Assembly: GCF_003473485.1 (NCBI RefSeq) | Contig: NC_053046.1 | Span: forward strand, 44,221,832-44,285,831 | DNA length: 64,000 nucleotides | Direction: 5' to 3' | Source of the DNA: Medicago truncatula | Lineage: Eukaryota > Streptophyta > Magnoliopsida > Fabales > Fabaceae | Part shown: positions 11,825 through 29,533 of the stretch, piece by piece | Layout of the letters: every line of letters begins with the position of its first letter | Position numbering within the stretch: the stretch's first letter is position 1 | Translations under genes and position numbers: made by a program | The notes under the pieces: generated by a model | Database searches by the model: none | What the model saw: only the letters and a program-made list of their open reading frames with translations | What the model was told of the DNA's origin: nothing

Positions 11825-12022
11825 TTTTTTTTGTTTTTGTTTTTCTGAATCAATCTCTTCTTTGCATGATGACGTTTGACTAGTAGATAATGGCCAAGAG
11901 AAAAGGCCACGTGTAGTTGTTGACTTTGCTTCCAATGAAATTTTAGTCAAAAAAATATTTATATAATTGTTTCAAAATTAATATTTGCATAATAAACACA
12001 TTCAATCTTGTGTTTTGTACTA

Positions 12023-12480
12023 GACCGTCATAATATTCCTAAGGGTTTAAAAGCCCTCCAGCAGGACCAAATCCACATTATTCATCACTTTGCCTTGTTC
12101 CAAGCCTCGTGCTTGGGGGGCTGTGGACCGTCATAAAATTCCTAAAGGGCTTAAAAGCCCTCCAGAAAGGTTAAGGCGCCCTATAGAAGGGACTTTGGAG
12201 GTTTAGGCGCGTCCTCCTCAGGGCGCCGTCTACCTCGGCTTCTAGAAACCTCTAGAAGTCGCCCTAAACCGCCTAAATGAGCTAAAAATACGAAAAACCC
12301 TGCTTTCTTAGAGCTTAAGTCACGCAGGAAAAAGCCCATTATCAGGCTATAAATAACCCCCTTGGGGTCATTCTAAAAGGATCCATGATTCAGTCTAAAA
12401 AACCCTAGATTAGAACCCTATTCTACGATTCTTAACCCTAGAATCCTTACCGTACTTTTTCTGCAAGTACATGTACACAA
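12023..12480 (+). mobile_element. LTR-like fragment with TATA box and internal duplication
   Basis: gaccgtcataa-attcctaa-ggg-ttaaaagccctcca occurs at 12023 and again at 12126 (103 bp apart). A TATA box TATAAATA is at 12348-12355, followed by a CCCTAGA-rich stretch like an LTR R region. GC content is well above the flanks. No coding part or clean ends are seen, so the LTR reading is inferred. Confidence 0.45.
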
Positions 12481-13498
12481 ATGATAAAAATAGAGAAAAT
12501 TACAGAACTTTCCTTGAAGTTTATTAAAACGATATTAACATCGTCTTTAGTTTTAAAATTTACAATGACACCCCTTAAGTTATTATCAAATAGGCAAACA
12601 CTTCACTAAAAATGGTAGATTTGGTTGATGATATTAGTGGATTGACCATCAATGATGGATTCATTGCCTTGTTTATAAAAATGGTGGATTCATGGAAGTT
12701 TATTTTTGTTGGAAAATTCGTTAAAAATAAAGTTAACTTGTTAACGATGTTAATAGAAATGGAAGGTGTCTGTATATTTGATGAGAATTTAAGAGGAATT
12801 CATGTAAGTTTTAAAACTAAATAAAAGGCTAATGTCATTTTGATAGACCTTATGCGAGGTAACTTTAATTTTCCTTAAAAAATACTACTTTTTTTCTTTT
12901 TTAAGTGTCTTTTGAAAACTTTGAAGTCATTTGTTTGTTTTTATTTAACTTTTGTTTTGATAGTTTAAGGATGTTATCTAAACTATAAAGCAAGTTTATC
13001 CATTTAATAAGTCTTACATGAAAATGCACAATAACTTGAATTATATCTTACCAATATTTTGTTATAAATTTATACCTTAACTACAAAGCAAAAATCTTTT
13101 GAGTTTTCACACGGGTATGTATGTTAGTTAAATGGAATAAAGTTAAACTTCGTTACTTTACGGGAGGAGATGGAGTTTTTGGTGTAATTACCTCTTATGT
13201 TAAAATAATAGATAGATGGGAGAATTTTGTTGTTGAATTGAACAAAACAACTTCAATGAAGAAGTATTAGTAACGTTTTGGCAAATTATATTCTTTGTAT
13301 TGCAATTGCCAGTAGTAATGTCAATCTATCTGGAAATGATTGGTATTGCATAGTATCTACTAGGTTGTTCGTGCTGCTATTAAATTACTTTTTAGAGAAA
13401 TATTTAAACAACTATTTTATGACAACTTTTGAGATAATTTATCTTTTATACTCACGTCATATTCACGTTTTCTTTTTCTCTCTAAAAAATTCTTCTTC
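12481..13498. other. Intergenic; dispersed repeat debris
   Basis: Positions 12490-12840 resemble a dispersed repeat with internal caatgacaccccttaagtta-type segments; an ORF at 12612-12824 lies in it and has no domain. Positions 13395-13480 match the MITE family found at 27893-28061 (acaacttttgagataa...tatactcac). Confidence 0.4.
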
Positions 13499-14677
13499 TG
13501 ATAAACCTTCAGAAGCAGTTTGTGAATGCTTCTGATGAAATGATCAGAATCAGATATGCAGCGGAAAAGAACAGAGCAGAGAAAAGAAAGACAAAGACAC
13601 AAGCAGTTATCCTGGTTCCTTCCACAACACGGAAGTAGTCCAGTCCCCCTTGCACTTCCAAGGAGATTTCACTATAATCACAAAGATTACAAATGCTCAA
13701 TACTCTCTAAGTATGAGACTTCACAAAAATGCTCAAGCACACACGCAAGAGTCTTCCAATGCTCAAGCAATAAGCAAGAGACTTCTAATGCTCAAGCACG
13801 CAGGCAAGAGTCTTCTGATCAAACAAAAATACAAGGAATTAAGTTTGACTTGAACACTTGATATACAATCAGTGGTGTTCTCAATACAATACGTTAAAGA
13901 CTCTAGACTTTTGAATTTCTAAGATGTATCAAATCAGTGCAGAAATTCAGTGTGCTTTGTAGAATCAAATTGACAGAGTTTTGGCGCTTTTGAACTTGTA
14001 TGTCTCTATCTGCAATCTTCAAGTCTTCACTCCTTTATATAGAGGCGTGAAAGAGACGTTGAGATAATTAGCACGTCTAAAGAGTCGTTTGAAATCCTTT
14101 GATCATCCACCAGTAATCCTTTGCCTGATTTGGATGTAGTCCTTTGAAGAATTAGCTTCAAATTCATTCCCATCTTGAAGGCACAAATTCTGCAGGCATA
14201 GCTGTTGTCTTGTCTTGTAGCGTGGACAAAAGCAGAGTAGTGGAGGTAGTGGTTGTACACTTGTACTTTGTCAACTCTGTTAACGAAGGACAAATGCTCA
14301 GTGCTATCCAAATGACCGTTGATACCTCCCTTTCAATTCTTCGTTCTTCTTAGATAAGATTGAAATGAGAAACAACTACTTTGGATCTTCAGTTTGAATA
14401 TACGAATTAAATGTAGCTTCTGGTGATGATATCGCTTCTGATGAAAACCTTGCTTCTGATGACCTTCTGCTTCTGATGACGTCATCATTTCAGAAGCACT
14501 TCAGCTTCAGAAGCACTTTAAGCTTCAGACGTAGTTTTCTTCAGATGCTTAGAATTCTTTTGCTTTCCATTGTTCTTCCAAGACCTATTGAAATTACTTG
14601 ACTAGCCTTTGGTCCTGTACACTTGAACAATTATTAGCAATAACCAATTGACAATTTTTAATACCTTGTTATCATCA
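13499..14677 (-). mobile_element. Sirevirus-like (Copia) solo LTR
   Basis: On the minus strand the block begins TTGATGATAACAAGG, a start seen in Sirevirus LTRs. It contains many CTTCTGATG / CAGAAGC repeats (14420-14540 and 13500-13560) and a TATA box TCTATATAAAGGAG at about 14031-14044. The opposite end is near the TG at 13499. No gag or pol is attached, so this is a solo LTR or fragment. I could not find a convincing target-site duplication, so ends are approximate. Confidence 0.6.
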
Positions 14678-15084
14678 AAACTTATTAAGGTTCATTGTAA
14701 AACACATTTTGTTCCAACAAAAAGTTCTAGACCATATAGTGTGCATTTTTGTATTATTGACTAACTTATGTGTATTTGTTGTACATGGCATCGAACTCCT
14801 AAAACGATTACTAAATAGAAATAAAATTTTCCCGCAATTAAAAAGGAACGGGTTGTAATTGTATATCATGTCATGAATTCGGAGGTGGATTAAACTTCAA
14901 CTTCGCCAATAGCGACAATAAACTCTACAAATGAATAAAATTAAATTAACGAATCTTAATTGAACTCTTAATACAACAGCGAATTTACATCAAACCAAAG
15001 AAAAAGGAGAAAGGATCCTCAAGACTCAGAATGAAAAATATGGGAAATTATATGCATGTACTTATTTATGAGTTGAAGTTGAAC

Positions 15085-15312
15085 TCAAACGTTGGAAGCA
15101 AGGTTTGGCTTGGAATATTGTGGTGGAGGAGATGATGAAGGGAAGGAACTATTTGCAGCAGCAGTGCCTGGTGGTGGAATTGGCATACCATAAACTTGAG
15201 GGTTTGTGTATACATCACGTCTTCCTCTAGCTCTTCCAAAGAAGTAACAACCAAAACCAATAACTAAGCAGAAGAATATAAAAGGAAGAGATATCACCAC
15301 TACCATTCCCAT
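15085..15312 (-). CDS. Small proline-tailed membrane protein, 75 aa
   Basis: An intact single-exon ORF from ATG 15312. Residues about 4-25 form one membrane span (VVVISLPFIFFCLVIGFGCYF). A basic patch GRARGRR follows, then VYTNPQVYGMPIPPPG and a Ser/Pro-rich tail. By the positive-inside rule the tail should face the cytosol. A TATATAAAT box at about 15384-15393 supports transcription. The gene is the intact partner of the stopped copy 4.5 kb to the left, which shows the family arose by local duplication and that the FFG(R/S)ARGRR(D/G)VYTNPQVYGMPIPP core is the most conserved part. Function is unknown; I recognise it only as an uncharacterised plant membrane peptide family. Confidence 0.75.
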   Translation of the reverse strand: MGMVVVISLPFIFFCLVIGFGCYFFGRARGRRDVYTNPQVYGMPIPPPGTAAANSSFPSSSPPPQYSKPNLASNV

Positions 15313-15383
15313 CTTTATTTTCTTTGACTAAGCCTGTGTTATTATGTGCAGATATGATATGATTGTTGTCTTAGATTAGAAGT

Positions 15384-15393
15384 GTATTTATAT
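15384..15393 (-). promoter_or_regulatory. TATA box of the 75-aa membrane protein gene
   Basis: The minus strand reads CACTATATAAATACAC, 73-80 nt before the ATG. Confidence 0.6.
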
Positions 15394-15584
15394 AGTGGAA
15401 GCCAAGTTTCTAGAGGTTTTTAGAATCTATTGAGCTTAACGTTCAAGTTTATAACGGTCACTTTTTGTGTCCCCCACCACAATACTTGTCCTTAAAATGT
15501 TCCTCTGCCTTTAACGTGACTTTTGTTTTATTTGGTCAGAAATTTATTCATTACACTTGTTTTTTTTTTGTTTTTCTTGCGGAG

Positions 15585-16365
15585 TGTAAGTGTGTGTTTG
15601 ATTATGCGGTGGTTATAGTTGAATTGATTTTGCATAATTGATTTTACATAAAAGTGAGTTTAGTGTAAATTAATTTATGTTTAGATACCTTTATTACAAA
15701 AGTGATTTGTATGAAATATGTTGTTTGGATATTTTGTATCAAAATTGATTCATGGTGGTTAAATGACTAAAATGGGTTTTAATGTGTCATATTTTTCTTT
15801 TTTTATGGAGTATATGTGTCATATATATAGATGCCAGAATGAGAGGATATTCTTTCAAAAAAAAAAAAAAAGGAATGAGAATATTATTGGCTTTGATTAA
15901 AATACTTTTGCTTAACACCCCACTTATTTTGTAAAAAAAAAAAAAAAAACCACTTATTAAGTTGGTACTGTATCTCTCCCTCTTTCTCTCTGTTTCATTA
16001 CTTATCCATTTATTGACATGTTCATCTTCAACATGGCCAATCTACATCTACTCGCTGCTATGGAGTATGTACAATTTCATTGCAAAATTCACAGTAAAAA
16101 CAATAAAAAAGAATCACTGCAATTGCAAAAGAGAACATCAAATAAAGGAATGACCAATTTTTGAAACCCCTGTATCAAACCCTTTTCACTCGTTGAAAGA
16201 ATCGATTTCAAGAAGCTATAGATTGTAGCTTCACCTAAAATTGATTCTGAAAAGGAAAACGTGGGGTGATGGTAGATAGGTTGAGGAGAACCAAACACAA
16301 GAAAATCACTTTTGAATGGATAAACGCACGTTTTTGCTTTCTCATAGGATAACCAAACGCTAAGT
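15585..16365. mobile_element. Candidate hAT-like MITE with degenerate inverted ends
   Basis: The left end reads gtgtgtttgattatgcgg. The right end, reverse-complemented, reads GCGTTTGGTTATCC. The interior has repeated aaaagtgatttg- and attgattt-type segments on both sides. Two poly(A) runs (about 15858-15872 and 15936-15949) lie inside. Ends are not exact. Confidence 0.35.
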
Positions 16366-17005
16366 TGGGAGGCTTAAATTTCCAATAAAAAAGTAATAAA
16401 ATAGGATTAGATCTTATGTTTCACTTATTTTTCTGGATACAAAACAAAAAATCACAGCTAAGCACTTTTCTATATAAATATTTGCAACCACTTTCAAAGA
16501 TTAAAAAAAATTAGCATATTATCCAATTTTTTATCATCAATATTCAATTTGGATTGGTTTTATGCTAACTACCAATTAGTGTTATGATAAGTATAGTAGT
16601 ATTTTAATGAATGCATATAAACCAGAGCAATTATAAGTGTTGACACTGCTTGCTTGTTTTTCATTATTTATTGGGTCATTTTAGTTTTAAACACTATCCT
16701 AACAAATTGAATTCAGAATAAGAAGCTTGATGAATTATTCATTACACAGCAAGGTACACCAGAAACTTATTGCAAAGAGAATGAAAATCTAAATAATGTC
16801 TACTTTGCTCCTAAGAAATATTCTCGTTAACAATATCTGAAACTTATATCTGATAACTAAATATCCAAATTTTTCCACTCTTTCCTTTTTGCCCTTGTAA
16901 ACAACTTGAAACTTGCACGCACACTTGCTAAAGTGCGAGACATCGATGTTTGAACGTTACACATACGCTGGCTCGTAAACAACAACTATTGAATATGAAT
17001 TACTT
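16366..17005. other. Intergenic and AACT 3' flank
   Basis: AT-rich with no gene; the right part should contain the AACT 3' UTR. Confidence 0.45.
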
Positions 17006-22355
<5,350 letters not shown>

Positions 22356-22374
22356 TGATAGATGAAAAATGAAT

Positions 22375-22918
22375 CTGTCATAAAAAACATAGTAAATGGA
22401 TGAGTATAAATTTAACTAACACAAGTCAAGTCAACAGATAAATAATCATGAATTAACTTCATATACGATTGATTCTATGAAACATCAATAGTTATGATCG
22501 CACTCAAATACATGAGGATACATTCACATATTCTTGTCTTACTCCAGATAACGTTACATCATCCGAATTTCTCGAATAAAATGGTATAAAGAAACACGAA
22601 GAAGTGCTTAATTTCTTAGTGTGTGTTTGAAAAAGAGAAAAATCATGTTGTTAAGGCATGATACCAAACACGCTGCTGGAAGTGTTGAACATCATCGAAA
22701 CGCGGTACCAAACACGCTACTAGTAATGATGAATAATAATTTGAAGTATATGAAATCAAAGCCTTGGAAGTTTGATAATAAAATAAATATTAAACTAAAC
22801 TATTCAGAATTTCAACGGAAAGAAAAGATCTAGCAGAAATCATCATGAAATGAAATGTAATTATGATGGCAGACATTGATTAAATAGATCGGAAAGAGAT
22901 AAGAAGAAAGAGCTTACC
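22375..22918 (-). promoter_or_regulatory. AACT 5' UTR intron (22917-22375)
   Basis: On the minus strand a donor AAG|GTAAGC at 22918/22917 and an acceptor ATGACAG|ATT at 22375/22374 bracket 543 bp just upstream of the AACT ATG. A TATA-like TATTTAAATA lies at about 23008-23017. Leader introns of this kind often raise expression of plant housekeeping genes; that role here is inferred. Confidence 0.6.
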
Positions 22919-23049
22919 TTAAGATCTTAAGGGTGGTTGCTGAAAGAGGAAACGAAGGAGGGAAGTGTAAAGAAAGAAAGAGTGAAGAAAAATGTGTTGT
23001 GATTTGAGTATTTAAATAGTCATGTGTAGGACGATCCACGAGTTACACG

Positions 23050-25105
23050 CTCAAAAACACAATAATAACTCGCTTCATTCACTCACTCACAAACCATCTC
23101 ATTCCAACTACTCATAGGGGATCAAGATTTGATGCTTTTAGTGCCCGTAAGGAACCATGCCTTTCGCCCTATTTCCACCGTTTGATCAATATTTACACTC
23201 CAGATCATCACACGTGTCCAATTACCATTATTTTACACCTGCACCTTGAAACAACAACAACGTCAAAAAATAGAGCATAGACGGCAAAAAAAAAATATAT
23301 AGGTGGACAAACGGTCGGTTCCGGTCGAATTCGGTTCCGAAATCCGGAACCGACCAATCCGACGGTCTCAATATTCCAGTCCGTTCTCGTCCGTTTACAC
23401 CTTCGGTTTTTTCGGGTGACGGTTTTGACGGGTTTCGGTTTGTATGGGTGGTTTGTTTCGGTTTCAATTCCAACACAAAAAATTCCAGAATGTAATGACG
23501 AGAAAGAGAAAGGATGGGATGTGGATTCCGGCCACCACATTAAAGAACTATACTCTGAACTTCCAGATCCACACTCCTAGAAGGAAATCAAGAATCTCAC
23601 AAACATCATGACATAAACAGAGGATAATATGTGCTTCCATGGTGGTTTGGCCTTTGAATGTCATGTTTGAATAAATGAAACATGGAACAAGAGTGATCTA
23701 GAAGATGAAGCTACCATGTCGATGCGAGAGATGTACTAGCAAAATGAAAAGAAGATGAACAAGAGATTAGATAGTAAGTTCTGGAAGTGAAAAGCATTCA
23801 ACACTGGTTTCAAAGAGAGAGAAGCATGTACTAGTAATTAATGGTGGTCTCTTTTCAAGGGCATTGATTGTTATTATGGTGCTGTTTAGCCTGGGTATGC
23901 CTACTTCTTTCCCACGATGGGAAAATGGGATTTTAAAGCACACGTGTCTGCTGCTATCGGTTGAGGCCAAACAAAAAAAATCATAAATTTGCATTTTTTA
24001 ATGTTAAAGAGTATCTTTACTAGTGTACCTCCCATTCTCCAACAATAACACAAACTACACCGCACCTTTACTTTTGTACATCTTTTTTTACAATACATAA
24101 AGAAACATAATATAACAAAACTCAGGGAAGAAGCTTTTTGATCCGAAGTAAACTCTTCAACTATAGTTTCAAGGAAAGCTTCAGATGCGGAACCCATATG
24201 AGAAGCTTTTCGATTTTGGTTAAAGATTGCTATAGCATCAACCGAAACGTATCAGATCTGCCATGTATTTCGTCTGGAAAACCACAACCACAAACAAATG
24301 TTCATATCTGGAAAACTCCTCTTTAAAAAGATATGAATGCCATTTTTTTCCTGAATTATTTTAGTTCAATTTGCACAACTTACTTTCAATCTTTAACTTC
24401 TGTTCATAGTTTCTAATTGTGTAAATCATAAAATGGAATTTAATTCTAAACCAACAACCAAAAAAGATAAAGTAGAAGAGATGGAAGAATTATTTTGTTT
24501 TCAACTAACAACCGTAGAAAAATATGAAGAAGAATGCATAGATCTTAAAACTTGGAGTAGAAAAATATGAAACTCTTGATATTGACATGAATTGCAGATT
24601 TGAACGTGATGTTTTGATTAAGAATATTGGAGAATTAAAGCCAAAAGGCCAAGATTTATTACAAACAAAAATAAATAAATCAAACAAATAAGAAATTGTT
24701 ATTTAATTATGTGGGTGGGGTCCACAGCTTGGGTGCACAATACCAAGCAACAATTTACAACCATTACCAGGTCATAAATCTTAACCAACCAAATAAAAAA
24801 CTATTAAATCAATGGTAAAAAATGAAACTTTGTCATGGTGGGAAAGTCTTCCTCCTACCCACCTTAAATGCCACCCTTTGTTTCCTATTTTTTATTTTTT
24901 TTTTTGGTTCCAAGTTTCCTATTTTTATTTTAAGGAGAAAACCAATCTTTTGTTTCCTATTCTTTTCATGAATCAAATCAAAACCATTTATTTAAGTAAT
25001 CTCTCTCAGAATATATTGAAACATCCTTAACGTAGTAATTCTTAACAATATATTGAGACATCCTTATTACCTAATTCTTCTGCGACCTGAACAACTCCAC
25101 AAAAT
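23050..25105. other. Intergenic between the divergent AACT and PHD-protein genes
   Basis: Both genes read away from this 2-kb block, so it holds both promoters. Positions 23300-23460 are rich in CGGTTC/CCGGAACC-type words and look like a transposon fragment. No protein-coding homology was found. Confidence 0.45.
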
Positions 25106-25110
25106 TACCA

Positions 25111-26921
25111 ATGGTTAGTTTTCTTATTCTTTTTCAAAGGAGTATGGTTTTTTCATTCGGAGATACAAGTTTCTTTCTTGCTCTTATTTAGATTTCTATT
25201 AAAAGTTACTTAATCTCGTGCTTTTTATCATGATTATTATTATGTTTCTCCAACAAAATATTTAGTGACAATTCTTTACGTTATGGATCCAGAATATGAT
25301 AGTTGCTAGGTCAAATACAGTTGTTATTATTATTATTACTGTTATTATTTCTGGCGTCCAGACGGGCACAATTGGCTAGGGATGCATATGTTTAGTCCCT
25401 AGAAAATTACCCAGTTTCGGTTATGTTTATGACTTCTGTATAAATGTATACTGCTGATCATGTTCAATGTTTATGTTTTCTGTTGCAGGAAAAAGTTGTT
25501 TGTCTCACTTGCGGCGATATAGGTTTTCCAGAGGTCAGGGTTTTTTGCAACAATTGCAAGGATTGTGCTCTTCATAGGTGCTTATACTTTTTTTGAAGTT
25601 ATATTATTATACTAGAGTACTGAGAGTATATATTCTTTAGTTTGGACAATCCAAAGAGTAATTGAAATGATACTACTTGTTGATATGTTTTCTTTATACG
25701 AAATATATGTCCTTTTCGATTTTAGTAGAAGTTCTTTTAGAACAATGATAGGCTTTGTGCATCGCTCTTGACGCGTTTCTTTATATTCCCATATGGATGT
25801 TTACAAAATTTCTATAGGTGATGAAGGTGAGGTTTGGGAGTGTTGCTATCCATTGATATTGTTCGGTTTGGGTAAACCAAGAGATTACTGAATAGATAAC
25901 CAACACTATTGTGTTAATATCATCGACTTAAATTGAAACTAATTTTTTCTGCTTAAGTTTTTTTTAAAATTTAAAATTTGCATTTATAAAGTTGCAATCA
26001 CATGTTTTTAAGTACTTCTTTTTTTCTTGCAGGTACTGTTTAGACGGACCTGTGATTTTTACCGAGGAAGTTATATGGTTATGTGAGGATTGTGACGAAG
26101 AAACAGGACCGTGTCCAATGACTGACTCTGAAACTGATGATTCAATAACATCAGAAGATGATTTTAAGGCACGACCTATTCTTGATGCAAACTGGAGGTA
26201 TGAATTTTGTTTTGCTTTATTTGAAAATCGGCGAACATCTATATATATGTATATATATATCTTAATGGTGAATATCATGAAAGTTGAATTTTCTGGTTAA
26301 CAGTGGAAATTTGCGGTTTGGTGATAATACTATCAATGGACTTATGGCCCATTTGTCTGATTTAGTATGCCCCAAAGTTTGGAAGGAGACAGAACTTCTC
26401 CCGGATGTGCTTTCGGCAGATTTGCTACCCAGATCAGAAGTTTGGCCTGATAGCTTCAAGAAGGATGGACCAACCAACAAGAATATTGCTCTTTATTTAT
26501 TTCCCGAGTATGAAGGGTAATTCTCATACATGTTTTACATCATGTCATTGTTTTTGTATTTTTATTTTTTAAATCTGATATATCGAGATAATATTTCCTC
26601 TACAGACCATCTATGGATGCCTTAGACAACCTGATTGTTGAAGTCATTCACGCCGAAGCTGCCCTAAGAGTCGTGACTGAAAACGCACAACTTTTAATAT
26701 TTCCTTCCACCTTGCTTCCAATCCAACATCAGAGTGAGTTTCAACTATTCTATCTCTTTTGTTGAATATTTCAGTCAAACTATTTATACATCTTATCTTA
26801 AGATTAAATTTTAACTTGAGTTATCTTTTGGACAGAATTTGATTCTAAGAATTACTTGTGGGGTGTCTTCAGAAAAAAGCAAACTTCAAATGAGACAAAT
26901 TATGTTGTGACTCAGTGTTGA
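25111..26921 (+). CDS. PHD-finger protein with SPOC-like C-terminal domain (AIPP2-type), 6 exons
   Basis: Exons 25111-25113 (start codon only), 25489-25577, 26033-26197, 26304-26516, 26606-26733 and 26836-26921 join in frame to 227 residues. Residues 6-51 form a C4HC3 zinc finger: Cys6/9, Cys21/24, His30, Cys33 and Cys48/51 (LCEDC). An acidic linker (SETDDSITSEDD) follows. Residues about 85-212 match the domain at the C-terminus of plant AIPP2-type PHD proteins: W-G-N-L-RFGD, AHLSD, KVW, LLPRSEVWP.SF, NIALYLFP and LWGVFR. AIPP2 reads unmethylated H3K4 and joins a BAH-protein/CPL2 complex that represses transcription; a similar nuclear chromatin role is inferred here. The protein is far shorter than AIPP2 itself, keeping only reader and SPOC-like modules. 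The first exon holding just ATG is an inference from the in-frame acceptor; a different start is possible. Confidence 0.85.
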
Positions 26922-27892
26922 TTCTAAGTATTTTGAGTAGTGAATAGTTTTAGTTGTAATGCATAGTACCCCTGTAGTGGTTATATGTATGATGAGAATA
27001 TGAGATGTTGTAATGAATTGTTATTTACCCTTTTTATTACTTATTTGTGTATTGTTTAATCATATTCAGAGAACTTGTTGAGATTTAAGAATAAATGAAG
27101 ACCTCTATTATATGTTTTTGAATGTTTAAAACACATTTATTTATAGTCTTTACACACTCAAAAGTATATTAATGCAGTTCTCAATTTCTTTTACGAAATG
27201 AAGACAATCTCTACTTGAAAGGAATGAGGAATCTAACTCTTAAAGCATTATCTAATAGTATTGAAGTCAATTTCTTGATGTCCCTTTTAAAAAAAATTAC
27301 ATCCTTCCTAATAATTCAGAAGTTCTAGTTTCTGCATTAGACACAATATTTCTAGCTCCAAATTTGAATTATGAAAATGTCTTTCCAGATATTCACTTAA
27401 ATCTAATTTCCTTAATACATAATTAACTTGATTAACTTTTTGGTTATTTACAACCATGACTTTAACCAAGGCCTTTGGTTAGTAATGATGGGGTGAGAGA
27501 TTTAATGATCATATACATGACAAAGATAGAGAACGTATGGGTATTTATAAAGAAACATTTTGATAAAAGATGAAAAATGATACACTGATAATCCTATTTA
27601 TAGTGGTTAGTTAGCACTATCATTTATAACCAAGTCTTATAAGTTAACTATAATTGCAACTGACTAATTATTTCTAACTAAATGTAAACTAATCTCTACA
27701 ATTTTGTATCATCTAATATTGATCTCCAAAATCACATTGTGGTTTAGGCATTCATACAACTATGAACTGAAATGTTTCTTTTGTAAAACAAGTATGGGAC
27801 ATTTTAAACCCACCACATAAGCTCTGGGTTCATATGTTGAGAAATAAATACTTGTCTGATATTCATATTATACATACTTCTTTTAGAGAAAT
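26922..27892. other. Intergenic; 3' flank of the PHD gene
   Basis: AT-rich with no coding homology seen. Confidence 0.45.
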
Positions 27893-28061
27893 GATATTTG
27901 TACAACCACTTTTTGACAACTTTTGAAATAACTCCCTCTCTCATACTCACATATGTTTTTATTCTCTCTCTTCCTCTTTCTCTCTCCATTGTTTTTGTCC
28001 AATCCCAAGAGGAGAAAAGTGGTTGTCACCAAGGTTGTCTAATATTAGTTGTACAAATATC
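27893..28061. mobile_element. MITE with GATATTTGTACAAC inverted ends
   Basis: The left end reads GATATTTGTACAACCA. The right end, reverse-complemented, reads GATATTTGTACAACTA. The 169-bp interior has a CT-rich stretch. A related truncated copy lies at about 13395-13480. Confidence 0.7.
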
Positions 28062-28489
28062 ACTCCTCATTCTTGCAATGTATAGAAAAAATATTTCTGG
28101 TATGGTAAATGTATAGAAAATGTATATACCTTTATAATGTTGACATATGTTCACATCAGTCATGTACACAAACCTTCGTCTTTGTGATTTATTTGAAGAT
28201 GGGGATTGGAACTTCAACAAACTTCACACTTAACTTCCTTTCTACTAGGATTGTTTTCAGAGCATTACAATTGATCATAAAATTGATGACAAAATCATCT
28301 GGAGTGGTTACCCCAATGATATATATAACTAGTCAATCATGTCTATAGGTGGTTGGATCATAATTTAAATCAACAAGTGGTGCGAACGACTTGTTGGAGT
28401 TGGGTTTGGTGGCTGCCAACTACTGAAAACCTGCGACATTTTGTTAGTTGGCCGTGATGCATGATAGTAAGGATCACGCGACTGATAAC

Positions 28490-28960
28490 GTTGGTTGGAA
28501 TCCGCCCTGAAGGCTATAATAAAATTAATATAGACGACTCTTCTTTTGGAAATCATAGTAATGCAAGTTTTGGAGGTCTTTTGAGAAATTAAAGAGAAAT
28601 TTGTATTCAAGGCTTTTTTGGATCTCTTGGTAGAGATTCTAATTTATTAGCGGCACTTTCAACTATTTGAAGAGGGCTACACCAGGCCAAAGATATTTAT
28701 TATTATTGTGGAATCAGATTCTCGTAAACTTTGAATCTTTTGCAACCATGTTTTCTCTCATTATGAAGCACTCTTCTCTTCCTTAGGTGATCCATTTTAA
28801 TTAATCATATTTTAAAAGAAGACAACGAATGTGCTGACAAGGTTGGCAAATTTGGTGCTATAAGATGTAGATGTCTCCTCCTCCTCAATTAAATATTTCT
28901 CTGCTTGCAAATATCTTTGAGGTATTTAGACAACACATTGCTAAAAAAAATTCTCCCATT
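28490..28960 (+). pseudogene. Degenerate L1-type LINE RNase H domain
   Basis: The plus strand reads WNPP, then KINIDDSSFGNHSNASFGG with LLRN, QGFFGSLGRDSNLLAALS and INHILKEDNECADKVGKFGA. This is the order of blocks in the RNase H domain at the 3' end of plant L1 elements. Several stops and at least two frame shifts make it non-functional. The tail after 28930 is A-rich. Confidence 0.75.
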
Positions 28961-29158
28961 TTCCTTTCCCTTGGTCTTTATTTCCCCTTGATAAAAAAAA
29001 TATAGTTCTCTATTTGTTTTATTTAACTTTTTGTTTCCATCTCACTACTTATTTTCTACTCACTTTTATTCTTTTCACTTTATCTCTTTTCACTTTATTT
29101 CCTCATGCATTGATATGATACAAAGGGAGTGAAAATAATATTTGTATCAAGTTCGATC

Positions 29159-29290
29159 TCTCCGGTGTCAATTTATTTCTAGATATTCTTATGCTGACGG
29201 TTCCAAAACATAAGGAGTGTTGGTACAAGAAACAATTACCTTAACATCAACCATAGGGGAACCAGTGGCCTTAACATCAACCACATCCAA
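29159..29290 (+). pseudogene. Aspartic protease fragment, plus-strand copy
   Basis: Positions 29185-29270 read YSYADGSKT-stop-GVLVQETITLTS and IGEPVAL. This matches the nepenthesin/CDR1-type segment that follows the first catalytic site in plant aspartic proteases. An in-frame TAA breaks it. It faces away from, and abuts, a minus-strand fragment of the same gene family. Confidence 0.65.
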
Positions 29291-29533
29291 GAATAACGTG
29301 TTTTGGAACTGTCAGCATAAAAATAGGTGTAGATGCAATTGATTTTTATCCGGAGAACACGAGGTTGAATAGAGTTTAGAACATGACTCTAAATCTAATC
29401 CACATGCGATGTTGGAGTAAGTGGAGGAGATAGGGTTTAGTTGTTTGTAGTATTTAGTGCAAGGAATGCATTGGAACCATGTAAGGTCACTACCGGTATC
29501 TATTTGAGCATAAATTTGATTAAAATTTGTCAT
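29291..29533 (-). pseudogene. Aspartic protease fragment, minus-strand copy
   Basis: The minus strand reads YAQIDTGSDLTWFQCIPC, with the catalytic DTGS motif and typical Cys residues, then SSTYSNIACG and STSCSPDKN. After a one-base shift it continues CIYTYFYADSS, the same segment that starts the plus-strand copy. Only the N-terminal lobe is present, so no active protease can be made. Confidence 0.7.

Noticed and set aside
11627..11950. 107-codon single-exon reading of the small membrane gene
   Set aside because: The family start is MCPLR at 11824 and the conserved FWTFLDMASGRYLW block is only reached by splicing to 11602-11513.
12612..12824. 70-codon ORF on the plus strand
   Set aside because: It lies in a dispersed repeat and resembles no protein family I know.
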